Shown in pieces: positions 53,626-63,728 of a stretch of 64,000 bases of DNA. A program made the translations under genes and the position numbers. This stretch comes from Haloarcula pellucida (GTDB lineage Archaea; Halobacteriota; Halobacteria; Halobacteriales; Haloarculaceae), in the NCBI RefSeq assembly GCF_014647235.1, contig NZ_BMOU01000001.1:1158262-1222261 (forward strand). The letters run 5' to 3'. Position 1 is the first letter of the stretch, and the number at the start of each line of letters is the position of its first letter. The notes under the pieces are model-generated. The model was not told the origin of the DNA, searched no databases, and saw only the letters and a program-made list of their open reading frames with translations.

Positions 53626-53691
53626 GCCAGTCGCTTCGACGGCGACCGGGAAAAAGGGCGCCACTCGACCGGGACGCCGTCGCTTCGGCGC

Positions 53692-55545
<1,854 letters not shown>

Positions 55546-55859
55546 ATCCCACCATACCGAGAGTTGGCCCATAAAACTATGCGGAGCGGCGAATCGACCG
55601 ACCGCTCTTTTTTTCCACGGTACACGAGCGGTCGGACATGGACGAACGGACCACTCGCGGAGGTGTCCACATCCTCGCCGCCGGTTCGCTGCGAGCGGCC
55701 ATCGTCTCGGCGGCGACGCCGATACCATCGGCGCGGTGACCGTCGCCGGCGCACGCTTCGGCATCGACGGGGTACCGGTGGCGTGGCTGGAGACGCTCGA
55801 AGGCCGGGGGAGCCTGCCGCTGCTGGCCACCGAACTGGCGGAGCTGGGCGGCCGAACCG
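55546..55859 (+). other. 314-nt region between pccA and pccX
   Basis: On the minus strand this gap holds no gene and a pccA promoter region (a T-rich run at 55610-55616). On the plus strand it holds a broken-looking coding segment, listed separately. The gap separates pccA from pccB-pccX, so pccA may be transcribed on its own. Confidence 0.5.
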
Positions 55860-55924
55860 TTACATCCGGTCTGTCCGCCCGGCCGCACTCCACGGGTCCG
55901 TCGGCGCCTCCTCGCGGACCCTGA
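55638..55924 (+). pseudogene. Possible frameshifted plus-strand gene, unknown
   Basis: Two adjoining plus-strand frames look coding. An ATG at 55638 gives [19 protein letters not shown] and ends at a TGA at 55737. The neighbouring frame, open over the same stretch, continues with [22 protein letters not shown] and [13 protein letters not shown], with G/C in nearly every third position until about 55880. It overlaps the end of pccX in antisense. A single-base shift near 55690-55735 would join them into a roughly 95-residue protein. I recognise no family. It could be chance coding pattern. Confidence 0.3.
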
Positions 55925-56165
55925 CGTGGCGCTTCTGTGTCCCTTCGACGCGCTCGGAGAACGACCACTCCTTGCCGTCCCACGATTCGCCGCCGGCCGC
56001 CGCAGCCGCCGCAGCAGCCGCGGCGGCGGCCCGCTTACGGTCCGTGAGATGCGCGCCGACGGCGACGGCGATGGCCGCCGCCTCGTCCGTCGACGCGTCC
56101 GGGAGTTGGGCCGCTATCTCCGCCACCAGCGCGCCGTCGACGGTGTCTGCGGTATCGGTAGCCAT
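55860..56165 (-). CDS. pccX: Small third subunit of the acyl-CoA carboxylase (PccX-like)
   Basis: A 101-residue protein placed between the two main carboxylase subunits. In Haloferax mediterranei a small subunit of this kind, PccX, is needed for propionyl-CoA carboxylase activity. It has an N-terminal helix ([19 protein letters not shown]), a run of 12 Ala (residues 46-57), and a C-terminal [17 protein letters not shown]. Its ATG starts 2 nt after the pccB stop, so it is cotranscribed with pccB. Confidence 0.8.
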   Translation of the reverse strand: MATDTADTVDGALVAEIAAQLPDASTDEAAAIAVAVGAHLTDRKRAAAAAAAAAAAAGGESWDGKEWSFSERVEGTQKRHVRVREEAPTDPWSAAGRTDRM

Positions 56166-56167
56166 GG

Positions 56168-57718
56168 TCACAGTGGGATGTTCCCGTGTTTGCGGTCCGG
56201 TTGGTCGCTTCGCTTGCCCCGCAGGAGGTCGAGGTCCTCGACGAGTCGCGGTCGGGTGTCTTTCGGTTCCAGCACGTCGTCGACGAAGCCGCGTTCGGCG
56301 GCGGTATAGGGGTTGGCGAAGGCGTCGCGGTACTCGTCGATGAGTTCCTGCCGGCGGGCCTCGACGTCCTCGGCGTCGGCGAGTTCGTCGTCGTAGAGGA
56401 CGTTCACGGCGCCCTGCGGCCCCATCACCGCTATCTCGGCCGTGGGCCACGCGTAGTTGGCGTCTGCGCCGATGTGCTTCGAGGCCATCACGTCGTAGGC
56501 GCCCCCGTACGCCTTGCGCGTGATGACAGTCAGCAACGGCACCGTCGCCTCGCTGTAGGCGTACAGCAGTTTCGCGCCGTGGTTGATGATGGCGTTGCGC
56601 TCCTGGTCCTTGCCGGGCATGAACCCCGGCACGTCGACGAACGTCAGAATGGGGATGTTGAAGGCGTCACAGAAGCGGACGAACCGCGCGCCCTTCCGCG
56701 AGGCGTCGATGTCCAGCGTCCCGGCGTTCACGCGCGGTTGGTTGCCCACGACGCCGACGCTGTGCCCGTCGAGTCGGGCGAACCCGGTGACGATGTTACG
56801 CGCGAACCCCTCGGCCACCTCGAAGAAGGAGTCCTCGTCCAACACGCCGTCTATCACGTCCACCATGTCGTACGGCTTCTGTGGCTCGTCGGGCACCGTC
56901 TCGACGAGACTCTCGTCCCGGCGCTCCGGGTCGTCCCACGGGTCGACGCGCGGCGGGTCCGCGACGTTGTTCTGCGGGAGATACGAGAGGAGATAGCGGA
57001 TGTCGTCCATCGCCGCCTTCTCGTCCGCGGCCGTGAAGTGGGCGACACCGGACTCCGTGGCGTGGGTTTGTGCCCCACCCAGTTCGTCGAAGCCGACTTC
57101 CTCGCCGGTGACCGTCTCGATGACGTCCGGGCCGGTGATGAACATGTGGCTGGTCTCCTCGACCATGTAGACGAAGTCCGTGATGGCCGGCGAGTAGACG
57201 GCACCGCCGGCACAGGGGCCCATGATGGCCGAAATCTGCGGGACGACGCCGCTGGCTTTCTGGTTGCGGTGGAAGATGTCGGCATAGCCAGCCAGCGAGT
57301 CGATGCCCTCCTGAATGCGTGCCCCCGCCGAGTCGTTCAGCCCGATGATGGGCGCGCCGTTCTCGATGGCCTTGTCCATCACCTTACAGACCTTCTGGGC
57401 GAAGGCCTCGCCGAGCGATCCGCCGAAGACGGTGAAGTCGTGGGCGAAGACGTACACCCGTTCGCCGTTGACTTCGCCGTAGCCGACGACGACGCCGTCG
57501 CCCGGAACGTGCTTCTCGTCCATGTCGAAGTTCGTCGAGCGGTGTTCCCGCAGGGCGTCGATCTCCACGAAGGTGTCGTCGTCGAGGAAGTAGTCGATGC
57601 GCTCACGCGCGGTGAGTTTCCCCTTCTCGTGTTGGGCCTCGATGCGCTCGTTACCACCGCCACGTTCGGCCTCCGCCTTCCGTTCGCGGAGGTCCTCGAC
57701 GCGGTCGTCGTGGTTCAC
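56168..57718 (-). CDS. pccB: Propionyl/acetyl-CoA carboxylase carboxyltransferase subunit
   Basis: Transfers carboxyl from biotin to the acyl-CoA. The 516-residue protein has the two crotonase-like halves with the N-terminal [54 protein letters not shown], and the second-half GFMPGKDQE and [11 protein letters not shown]. The C-terminal [15 protein letters not shown] is family-like. It heads the pccB-pccX set; a minus-strand TATA-like run (CTTTTTTCGG, about 57769-57778) lies 50-60 nt upstream. Propionyl-CoA use would feed methylmalonyl-CoA and TCA entry. Confidence 0.94.
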   Translation of the reverse strand: MNHDDRVEDLRERKAEAERGGGNERIEAQHEKGKLTARERIDYFLDDDTFVEIDALREHRSTNFDMDEKHVPGDGVVVGYGEVNGERVYVFAHDFTVFGGSLGEAFAQKVCKVMDKAIENGAPIIGLNDSAGARIQEGIDSLAGYADIFHRNQKASGVVPQISAIMGPCAGGAVYSPAITDFVYMVEETSHMFITGPDVIETVTGEEVGFDELGGAQTHATESGVAHFTAADEKAAMDDIRYLLSYLPQNNVADPPRVDPWDDPERRDESLVETVPDEPQKPYDMVDVIDGVLDEDSFFEVAEGFARNIVTGFARLDGHSVGVVGNQPRVNAGTLDIDASRKGARFVRFCDAFNIPILTFVDVPGFMPGKDQERNAIINHGAKLLYAYSEATVPLLTVITRKAYGGAYDVMASKHIGADANYAWPTAEIAVMGPQGAVNVLYDDELADAEDVEARRQELIDEYRDAFANPYTAAERGFVDDVLEPKDTRPRLVEDLDLLRGKRSDQPDRKHGNIPL

Positions 57719-57831
57719 GCGACATCACGGCTCCCGGACCTGAGCATACCCGTCTCGTCGGGGGCATCCGAAAAAAGCGTTGCCCGCCCGAGACCGTCGG
57801 AGTTTTCCCGACCTGCTTCCAGACTCCCCTC

Positions 57832-58455
57832 GTGAAGAACATCACGGCAACCCAGCACAACCCGTTTGGCTTCCAGCCGCCGTGTGAGCCGTTCGTTCCG
57901 GGCTACGGTGATGCGAACGCGGACTTCCACGTCATCGGTGACCACCCCGGCGTCCACGGCGGCAGCGAATCGGGCATCCCCTTCACCGGGACCCCTGCCG
58001 CCGAGCGACTCCAGCGCGCGCTCGTTGCGGGCGGCCTCCTGCAGGAGGCCGGGACGCCGCCGACCGTCGACAAGACGTACCTCTCGTATCTGTTCCTCTG
58101 TGGCGACCGCGTCCCGACCGAAGCGGACTACGCGGACCACGAACCGATGTTCGATACCGAGGTCCGGGCCATTACCTCACACGTCCTCCTCCCGGTCGGC
58201 GAACGCGCGACGAAGCACGTCTTCGCGAACATGACCGCCGAACCGGCCGACGCCGTCGACATGGAGGAACTCCACGCGACGGAAGTTCGCGGCAGCGGGT
58301 GGCTCGTCTACCCAGTCAAAGACCCCGTCGAGTGGACCGACGAGGACGAGGACGAACTCGTCGCCGCACTCACGGCGCTACTGGCGACCGACTACAGACA
58401 GGAAGCGGAACTGGGTCGGTTCCTCCCGGGCGACGAGGTCTGGCGCGTCCGCTGA
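57832..58455 (+). CDS. UDG-superfamily paralogue with incomplete Fe-S cysteines
   Basis: A 207-residue relative of the protein at 3179-3805. Both start with a NPFG then Cys segment, a GYGD strand, and motif GDxPxxxxxESGIPFTG (here GDHPGVHGGSESGIPFTG). It has only C18 and C90 where the sister has four cluster cysteines; the last is replaced by His (DYADHEP against NCEP). It may not hold a 4Fe-4S cluster. The start is GTG 57832 (VKNITATQHNPFG). Function unknown; it is divergent from pccB. Confidence 0.7.
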   Translation: MKNITATQHNPFGFQPPCEPFVPGYGDANADFHVIGDHPGVHGGSESGIPFTGTPAAERLQRALVAGGLLQEAGTPPTVDKTYLSYLFLCGDRVPTEADYADHEPMFDTEVRAITSHVLLPVGERATKHVFANMTAEPADAVDMEELHATEVRGSGWLVYPVKDPVEWTDEDEDELVAALTALLATDYRQEAELGRFLPGDEVWRVR

Positions 58456-58533
58456 TACCGTCGGTTGCCAGCCAGTGGCGACCGTCGCCCGGGGTGGCGA
58501 CCGTCTTCACGAAGGTGCAGTCGACAACAGGAC

Positions 58534-59322
58534 TCAGGGTCGGAGGTCGGCCGCGGTGAGCGGCGCCGATTGCTCGCGGTAGTCTTCGAATCGGGCCTCG
58601 GCCCACGAGTGGACGGTTGGATGGTCGGTGTCGACGGCCGCCTGCAACACCCCGCGCTCGTCCCGGACGAGGAGGTTCACCACGTCGTCGACGATAGTCA
58701 CCGCGAGCGGTATCTCCCCGTCGTAGACGCCGATTGACGCCGTCTCCGTCTCGACGAGCGAGCGGAGGCGGGCCCGCAGCGTCTCGTCTCCGGTGAGCGC
58801 GTCCACGGCACTCTGTGACAGAATCGCCCGGAACTGCTGACTCCCTGCCCGGTCGGCCGCGACCGAGAGGCTCTGGTCGTTGAACGCGTGGGAGAACGCC
58901 GTCACATCGTCGGCGTCGCGCATCAGCGAGAGGAGGCGCTGTAACGGCGCGTTCGGCCGCGTCTGGGACGGCGTCGTAATCGTGGCGTCCGCGAGGTGTC
59001 GCAAGTCGAAGTCCATCGCGTCAGTCGGCAGATAGTCGACGATATCCCGCAGGTCGCGTTCCGTCTCCAGAATGTCCAGTAAGTCTCTGAACCCCTCGGC
59101 GACGAGGCGTCCGGTCGCCGTCGCGACGTAGCCGCCCTCGGTCCGTCGGACCCACTTCCGGTCCTCGAAGTCCCCGAGGATGCGCCCCAGCGTCGCCTGC
59201 GACGCACCGGTCTCGGCGGCGAGTTCCGAGCGTGTGTGCCAGTCGGCCGCGAGGAGCTCTAACACCGCGACCCGATTCGGTGAGAGCGCGAGAAACTCTA
59301 TCTCCGAAAGCGTGGCGTCCAT
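58534..59322 (-). CDS. Winged-helix regulator, FilR1-like
   Basis: A 262-residue regulator of the same build as the gene at 25899. It has an N-terminal winged helix (TRSELAAETGASQATLGRILGDFEDRKWVRR, about residues 30-62) and a C-terminal ligand-type domain (about 120-255) ending in TDHPTVHSWAEARFEDYREQ. It probably controls transcription; target unknown. A perfect inverted repeat lies 49 nt above its start, between it and the divergent transporter gene, so autoregulation is likely. Confidence 0.78.
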   Translation of the reverse strand: MDATLSEIEFLALSPNRVAVLELLAADWHTRSELAAETGASQATLGRILGDFEDRKWVRRTEGGYVATATGRLVAEGFRDLLDILETERDLRDIVDYLPTDAMDFDLRHLADATITTPSQTRPNAPLQRLLSLMRDADDVTAFSHAFNDQSLSVAADRAGSQQFRAILSQSAVDALTGDETLRARLRSLVETETASIGVYDGEIPLAVTIVDDVVNLLVRDERGVLQAAVDTDHPTVHSWAEARFEDYREQSAPLTAADLRP

Positions 59323-59370
59323 ACCGGCGCTTGCTGGCCCGTACGGATACGGTTTTCGTGTCGTGCAATA

Positions 59371-59387
59371 ATTTCACTCCGTGAAAT
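59371..59387 (-). promoter_or_regulatory. Perfect inverted repeat, candidate operator
   Basis: The arms atttcac and gtgaaat flank tcc. The site lies 49-65 nt before the FilR1-like gene start, within an A/T-rich patch in the 226-nt gap to the EamA gene. It is placed as an operator for that regulator or for the transporter. Confidence 0.6.
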
Positions 59388-59548
59388 ACCGCCGCGGGTC
59401 GTCGGTCCCGACCCGTCGTGTAAGAGTTTCTAAACGAGACTATAACCCTACTACGTCTACTCGAAAGTACGATGATACAGCCGTCATATGCGATTCTCTT
59501 GCGTGTCTCGGTACCCGGTCAGTCCGTCGGCGAGGTGTTGCTATAACG

Positions 59549-60529
59549 ATGGTGTCACGACGTGTCCTCGCGCTCGGTGTGGCCGCCAGCGTCCTCTTTG
59601 GCGGGACGTTCGTCGCGGCGAAGGCCGGCCTCGACCACTTCCCGCCGCTCCTGTTCGTCGCGCTCCGGTTCGACGTCGCCGCCGTGGCGTTGCTCGGCTA
59701 CGTGGCGCTCACCCGGTCTCGGAGCGACCTGCTCCCCCAGAGCCGTGGTGACGCGCTGGGCATCCTCTCGACCGGACTGCTGGCGCTGGGCCTGACCAAC
59801 GCGCTCCTGTTCGTCGGCCAGCAGGACGCCACCAGCGCCGTGGGCGCCATCGTCTTCAGCCTCAACCCCATCCTGACCCCCGTGTTCGCGGCCCTGTTGC
59901 TGGCCGACGAGCGCCTCTCGAAGCGCGGTGCGGTCGGCCTGCTCGTCGGCTTGCTCGGCGTCGCACTGGTCGTCAACCCCGACCCCGAGATGCTGTTCAG
60001 TGGCGGCGGCGGCAAACTCCTCCTGTTCGGCGGCGCGGTCAGCGGGGCGCTCGGGAGCGTCCTCGTCCGCTGGAGCGACAGCGACCTCTCTAGCACCGTC
60101 CGGACGGCGTGGGCCCTGCCCGTCGCCGCCGCCCTGTGTCACGGACTTAGCTGGCAGGCCGGCGAGTCCGTCGCCGCCGTTAGCTGGGGTCCTGCGGCGC
60201 TCGTCGCGCTCCTCTACGTTGGCGTCTTCGCCGGCGCCGTCGCCTACGTGGCCTACTTCGGCCTGCTCGACCGGTCGGGTGCGACCCACGCGAACCTCGT
60301 GTTCTACGTCGTTCCGGTCGTCTCGACGCTCGGTGGGTGGGCGCTACTGGGCGAGTCTATCTCGGAGCTAGCCGTCGTCGGCTTCCTCACCATCTTCGTC
60401 GGGTTCGCCGTACTGGGCAGCGAGTCCATCGCCATCCCGTCCATCGGTTCCCGACTGCCTACCGACGCCGTCGTCTCCACCGACGCCCTCGACGTCGGCG
60501 AGGACGCGACCGGGTTCGAATCCGACTGA
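59549..60529 (+). CDS. EamA/DMT-family transporter
   Basis: A 326-residue membrane protein. Ten hydrophobic segments in two similar EamA halves (about residues 5-135 and 150-280) end in VVPVVSTLGGWALLGESIS, a family mark. A 35-residue acidic tail follows. These carriers export or import small metabolites or amino acids; the cargo is unknown. It is divergent from the FilR1-like regulator, which may control it. I chose ATG 59549 (MVSRRVLAL). Confidence 0.88.
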   Translation: MVSRRVLALGVAASVLFGGTFVAAKAGLDHFPPLLFVALRFDVAAVALLGYVALTRSRSDLLPQSRGDALGILSTGLLALGLTNALLFVGQQDATSAVGAIVFSLNPILTPVFAALLLADERLSKRGAVGLLVGLLGVALVVNPDPEMLFSGGGGKLLLFGGAVSGALGSVLVRWSDSDLSSTVRTAWALPVAAALCHGLSWQAGESVAAVSWGPAALVALLYVGVFAGAVAYVAYFGLLDRSGATHANLVFYVVPVVSTLGGWALLGESISELAVVGFLTIFVGFAVLGSESIAIPSIGSRLPTDAVVSTDALDVGEDATGFESD

Positions 60530-60547
60530 ACGCCCGGGCCAACCTTC

Positions 60548-60558
60548 ATTATATAGGC
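60548..60558 (+). promoter_or_regulatory. TATA box of the UPF0212 gene
   Basis: The element attatatagg lies 17-27 nt before ATG 60575, the expected place for a leaderless transcript. Confidence 0.6.
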
Positions 60559-60574
60559 CAGCAAACATGCTCGT

Positions 60575-61015
60575 ATGGACTGCAGAGTTGTCGTCGAGGC
60601 AGCCGTCCCCGTCTACGACGTAGCCACAGCCGACGAAGCGGTCCGAATCGCTATCTCGAAGACCGGCGATATGCTCAATCCGGACCTCAACTACGTCGAG
60701 ATCAACATGGGCGAACGGAGCTGTCCACACTGCGGGGAGGAGTTAGAGCCCGCGTTCCTCGCGGCCGACGAGAGTCTCGTCGCGCTCGAACTGGAGATGA
60801 CCGTCTTCAACGTCGAGCGTGACGAACACGCCGCCCGCATCGCGCGAAAGGAGATCGGCCAGCGACTGGAGAACATCCCGCTCGACATCGTCGAGATAGA
60901 GGAGATACCGGACGAGGACGAACCGGCGGAAGCGGAGGCGGACGACACGGAGGCGGACGACACCGCGACCGACGAAGAGATACTACCCGAGTTCGAGGAA
61001 CTCATCGACGAATAG
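60575..61015 (+). CDS. UPF0212 (DUF555) family protein
   Basis: A 146-residue archaeal protein. It has the conserved NPDLNYVEINMGERSCPHCGEELEPAFLAADE block with CPHC (about residues 50-53), then MTVFNVERDEHAARIARKEIG and an acidic end. The family function is unknown. It stands alone with its own TATA box. Confidence 0.9.
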   Translation: MDCRVVVEAAVPVYDVATADEAVRIAISKTGDMLNPDLNYVEINMGERSCPHCGEELEPAFLAADESLVALELEMTVFNVERDEHAARIARKEIGQRLENIPLDIVEIEEIPDEDEPAEAEADDTEADDTATDEEILPEFEELIDE

Positions 61016-61096
61016 CCGTCGGCGACGTCTCGCAGTCCGTTTTCGGCCGTGGCAGCCGCTGAGTAGCGGCGCTTCTGAAGGAACGATGCGGGAGAG

Positions 61097-61333
61097 TTAG
61101 TCAGCGGCGGCAGAAACAGGCTCTTTCTCCTCGGCGGTCATCTCCGAGGTAATTCCGTCGGCGATAGCGAAGACAGCGGCCTTGTGGTCTGTCTTCGACT
61201 TGTGAATCGATGTCGGCTTGACGCCGAGTTCGGCGTACTCGTCGTGTTCGACCGTAGAACCGGTGTCTTGTTCGTAGTGGTTCTGTACTTGTGCAAGCAG
61301 GCCGTGAAGGTGAATGAGTTCCTGCTTCTTCAT
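61097..61333 (-). CDS. UPF0058 family protein
   Basis: A 78-residue archaeal protein with KKQELIHLHGLLAQVQNHYEQ and the later VKPTSIHKSKTDHKAAVFAIADGIT. Function unknown. I chose ATG 61333 (MKKQELIH); an in-frame ATG two codons upstream is possible. A minus-strand TATA-like TACTATAA (about 61361-61368) lies 28-35 nt before the start, so it is leaderless. Confidence 0.9.
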   Translation of the reverse strand: MKKQELIHLHGLLAQVQNHYEQDTGSTVEHDEYAELGVKPTSIHKSKTDHKAAVFAIADGITSEMTAEEKEPVSAAAD

Positions 61334-61520
61334 GGTCAACCCTTGCTAGAGGACGGAGGGTTATAGTACTACTCTGACGGTGGTTAACACACCGACCCGA
61401 TGATAAAACGTTAGAATAGGCGGTCTTAGACGGCCGAATTCGCGTAGCGGGTCACGTCCGACCGGGGCCGGTGTCGGTGGGTTTGAAAGATTTTTGACGC
61501 CGGGCCGTCCACTGTGTCGT

Positions 61521-61925
61521 ATGGACTACGACGATATGCTCGACCGGGCGATGTCGGAGACGCCCGACATAGAGGGGTCGTCAGAGCGGTTCGAGGTACC
61601 GGACCCCGAGGTCAGACAGGAGGGGAACGCCACCGTCGTGGAGAACTTCCAGTCGCTGTGTGACCGATTGGGTCGGGAGCCAGACCACGTCCTGCAGTTC
61701 CTCCAGACGGAGGTGGGGACAAGCGCGCACATCGACGAGAGTGGGCGGGCACGGCTCACCGGGTCGTTCGGCGCCGACCGTCTGGGGACGGCTATCGACG
61801 AGTACGTCGACGAGTTCGTCCGCTGTTCTGAGTGTGGGCTCCCCGATACGCGACTCGAACGTGAGGGAGACGCACTGCTCTTGCGCTGTGAGGCGTGTGG
61901 TGCACGCTCGGCGACCAGCGGCTAG
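61521..61925 (+). CDS. Translation initiation factor aIF2 beta subunit
   Basis: A 134-residue beta subunit of the factor that brings initiator tRNA to the ribosome. It has the N-terminal FEVPDPEVRQEGNATVVENFQSL, the helical core FLQTEVGTSAHIDESGRARLTGSF, and a zinc ribbon CSECGLPDTRLERE...CEACGARSA. ATG 61521 starts MDYDDMLDRAMSETPD as in the family. It ends 1 nt before the convergent zinc-ribbon gene. Confidence 0.95.
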   Translation: MDYDDMLDRAMSETPDIEGSSERFEVPDPEVRQEGNATVVENFQSLCDRLGREPDHVLQFLQTEVGTSAHIDESGRARLTGSFGADRLGTAIDEYVDEFVRCSECGLPDTRLEREGDALLLRCEACGARSATSG

Positions 61926-62105
61926 TTACTGAAGCCCTTTCAGCGTCTGTAAGTCGCGATCGGTGCGTGTGAATTCTGCGAGGCGTCTGCTCGCGTGACA
62001 GTTCGGGCAGTGATACAGCGTGTCGTGTGTCGGTAACTCGCTCGGCGTCGACTCCCAGTCTTTCGTACACTCGGGACAGAGCAACCGGACGTACGCTTCC
62101 TCCAT
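61926..62105 (-). CDS. Small zinc-ribbon protein
   Basis: A 59-residue protein with CPEC (about residues 10-13) and CPNC (33-36), a classic single zinc ribbon, then a basic end. I chose ATG 62105 (MEEAYVRLLC). It is convergent with the aIF2-beta gene. Such mini-proteins are common in haloarchaea; role unknown. Confidence 0.78.
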   Translation of the reverse strand: MEEAYVRLLCPECTKDWESTPSELPTHDTLYHCPNCHASRRLAEFTRTDRDLQTLKGLQ

Positions 62106-62201
62106 GTGTGATATTGACACACGCCGGAAGTGGAAAAAGGTTGGCGTCACCCCACTGGTCTGCCTCAGACAGTGTCGGCGTCAGGGGTCCAACGAAACCG
62201 T

Positions 62202-63173
62202 CTACGCCGGGACGTTCTCGGCTTCGAGGAGTTCCTTGTAGCGGTTGCGGATGGTGACCTCCGAGATGTTGGCCACGTCACCGACTTCGCTCTGGGTGAC
62301 CTTCTCGTTGGTCAGGAGCGCAGCGGCGTAGACGGCGGCAGCCGCGAGGCCCACCGGCGACTTCCCGGAAAGGATGCCCGCCTTGCGAGCGCGTTCGATG
62401 AGTTCGCGGGCCTGCCGCTCCGTCTCGTCGCTCAGGCCGAGGTCCGAGACGAACCGGGGGAGGTACTGCTCGGGGTCCGCCGGCTTGACTTCGAGGTTCA
62501 GTTCGCGGACGATGTAGCGGTAGGTCCGGGTCAGTTCCATCTTATCGACCCGGGAGACGACCGCCATCTCGTCGAGCGAGCGGGGACTCCCCGCCATGCG
62601 CGCCGAGGCGTACAGCGCCGACGTCGCGACACCCTCGATGGAACGGCCGGGGAGCAGGTCCTCGTCCAGCGCTCGGCGGTAGATGACACTCGCCGTCTCG
62701 CGGACGTTCTGCGGGAGGCCAAGCGCCGAGGCCATTCGGTCGATCTCGCCGAGCGCCTGCTTGAGGTTGCGCTCTTTGGAGTCGCGGGTGCGGAACCGCT
62801 CGTTCCACGTGCGCAGACGTTGCATCTTCTGGCGCTGGCTGGACGAGAGCGACCGCCCGTAGGCGTCCTTGTTCTGCCAGCCGATGTTGGTCGACAGGCC
62901 CTTATCGTGCATCATGTTCGTCGTCGGCGCGCCGACGCGGGACTTCGAGTCACGCTCCGAGGAGTCGAACGCACGCCACTCGGGTCCCCGGTCGATACTG
63001 TCTTCTTCGACGACGAGCCCACAGTCCTGACAGACCGTCTCGCCGTGTTCGGTGTCTGTCGTGACGTTGCCGCCACACTCGGGACAGACGTCCTGCTGTT
63101 CTGTCGTCTCCTCGCCGATGTCTCGCTCCTGTACTTGTTCTTCTGTCGTGTTGCGTACTGTGGATTCACTCAT
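62202..63173 (-). CDS. tfb: Transcription initiation factor TFB (TFIIB family)
   Basis: Recruits RNA polymerase to TBP-bound promoters. The 323-residue protein has an N-terminal zinc ribbon CPECGGNVTTD...CQDCGLVVEE (about residues 30-55), a B-finger region DRGPEWRAFD, and two cyclin-like repeats (about 125-220 and 220-315) with SVAASVIYRRAL-type helices ending TIRNRYKELLEAENVPA. Haloarchaea carry several tfb paralogues; I cannot tell which this is. Two TATA-like sites lie upstream (see the intergenic entry). Confidence 0.94.
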   Translation of the reverse strand: MSESTVRNTTEEQVQERDIGEETTEQQDVCPECGGNVTTDTEHGETVCQDCGLVVEEDSIDRGPEWRAFDSSERDSKSRVGAPTTNMMHDKGLSTNIGWQNKDAYGRSLSSSQRQKMQRLRTWNERFRTRDSKERNLKQALGEIDRMASALGLPQNVRETASVIYRRALDEDLLPGRSIEGVATSALYASARMAGSPRSLDEMAVVSRVDKMELTRTYRYIVRELNLEVKPADPEQYLPRFVSDLGLSDETERQARELIERARKAGILSGKSPVGLAAAAVYAAALLTNEKVTQSEVGDVANISEVTIRNRYKELLEAENVPA

Positions 63174-63728
63174 GGTGGATGTTCCCCGACTGCCGGGTGC
63201 GTAATGCTAAAGAACCCTTGCCGGGTTTCTCTTACCAATAGTTAGTTCGACAAGTATAAAAACCTTTCGCCGAGTGTGCGCCCTAATCGCATGCAAGCGC
63301 CGTGGTAGAAGATATCACGGAAGACCACACCCTCATTTAAACCTGCCGCCTCCCCGGCGCTGTGGCGACGGTGACGCCGGGACCGGAGGTCGACCAGTCG
63401 TTCATTTCAGGCCCGGTCAGCGGATCATCGACGCCTGTTCGACCGATAGCTCCGCCACGACGTCGGGGAAACCGGACGTCAGGACGGTGAGCGGTATCAG
63501 GGCCGTGCGGATGCGTTGCCGAAGACGCAGTCAGACCGGTGATGTATAAAAGGGGTTTCCGAACTACGACCGGGTAGTCATCGAGGTTGCACTCCACATC
63601 CGTCTACGTGCGTCGTTTTGGTCACTCTGGGACCGCCAGTATCTCCTCGACGGTGTTCCGGTAGTTCCGCACGTGGTCCGTACGAGAGACACCGAATGCC
63701 GGGGGGTAATTCGGCGGCGCAGACGGCC
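63174..63728 (+). other. 555-nt intergenic region upstream of tfb
   Basis: No credible protein in either strand. It holds a perfect aaccc/gggtt stem (63213-63227) in the tfb leader, a possible tfb TATA at 63254-63264, a ccgtg/cacgg dyad (63300-63320), another TATA-like tttaaa near 63335, and tgtataaaagg near 63543. On the plus strand, 63555-63690 is open and weakly protein-like but has no start codon. A small RNA or old gene remnant cannot be excluded. Confidence 0.5.
63254..63264 (-). promoter_or_regulatory. Likely TATA box of tfb
   Basis: On the minus strand it reads GGTTTTTATAC. A start near 63230 would leave a roughly 57-nt leader before ATG 63173. Confidence 0.55.

Noticed and set aside
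63274-63597. Possible small proteins on either strand in the tfb upstream gap
   Set aside because: They are Arg/Cys-rich, not acidic, and their codon use is unlike that of the neighbours.
63300-63600. Box C/D-like sRNA (gatgatc and ctga strings near 63425)
   Set aside because: The C box is incomplete, there is no C'/D' pair at the right distance, and such strings are frequent by chance.
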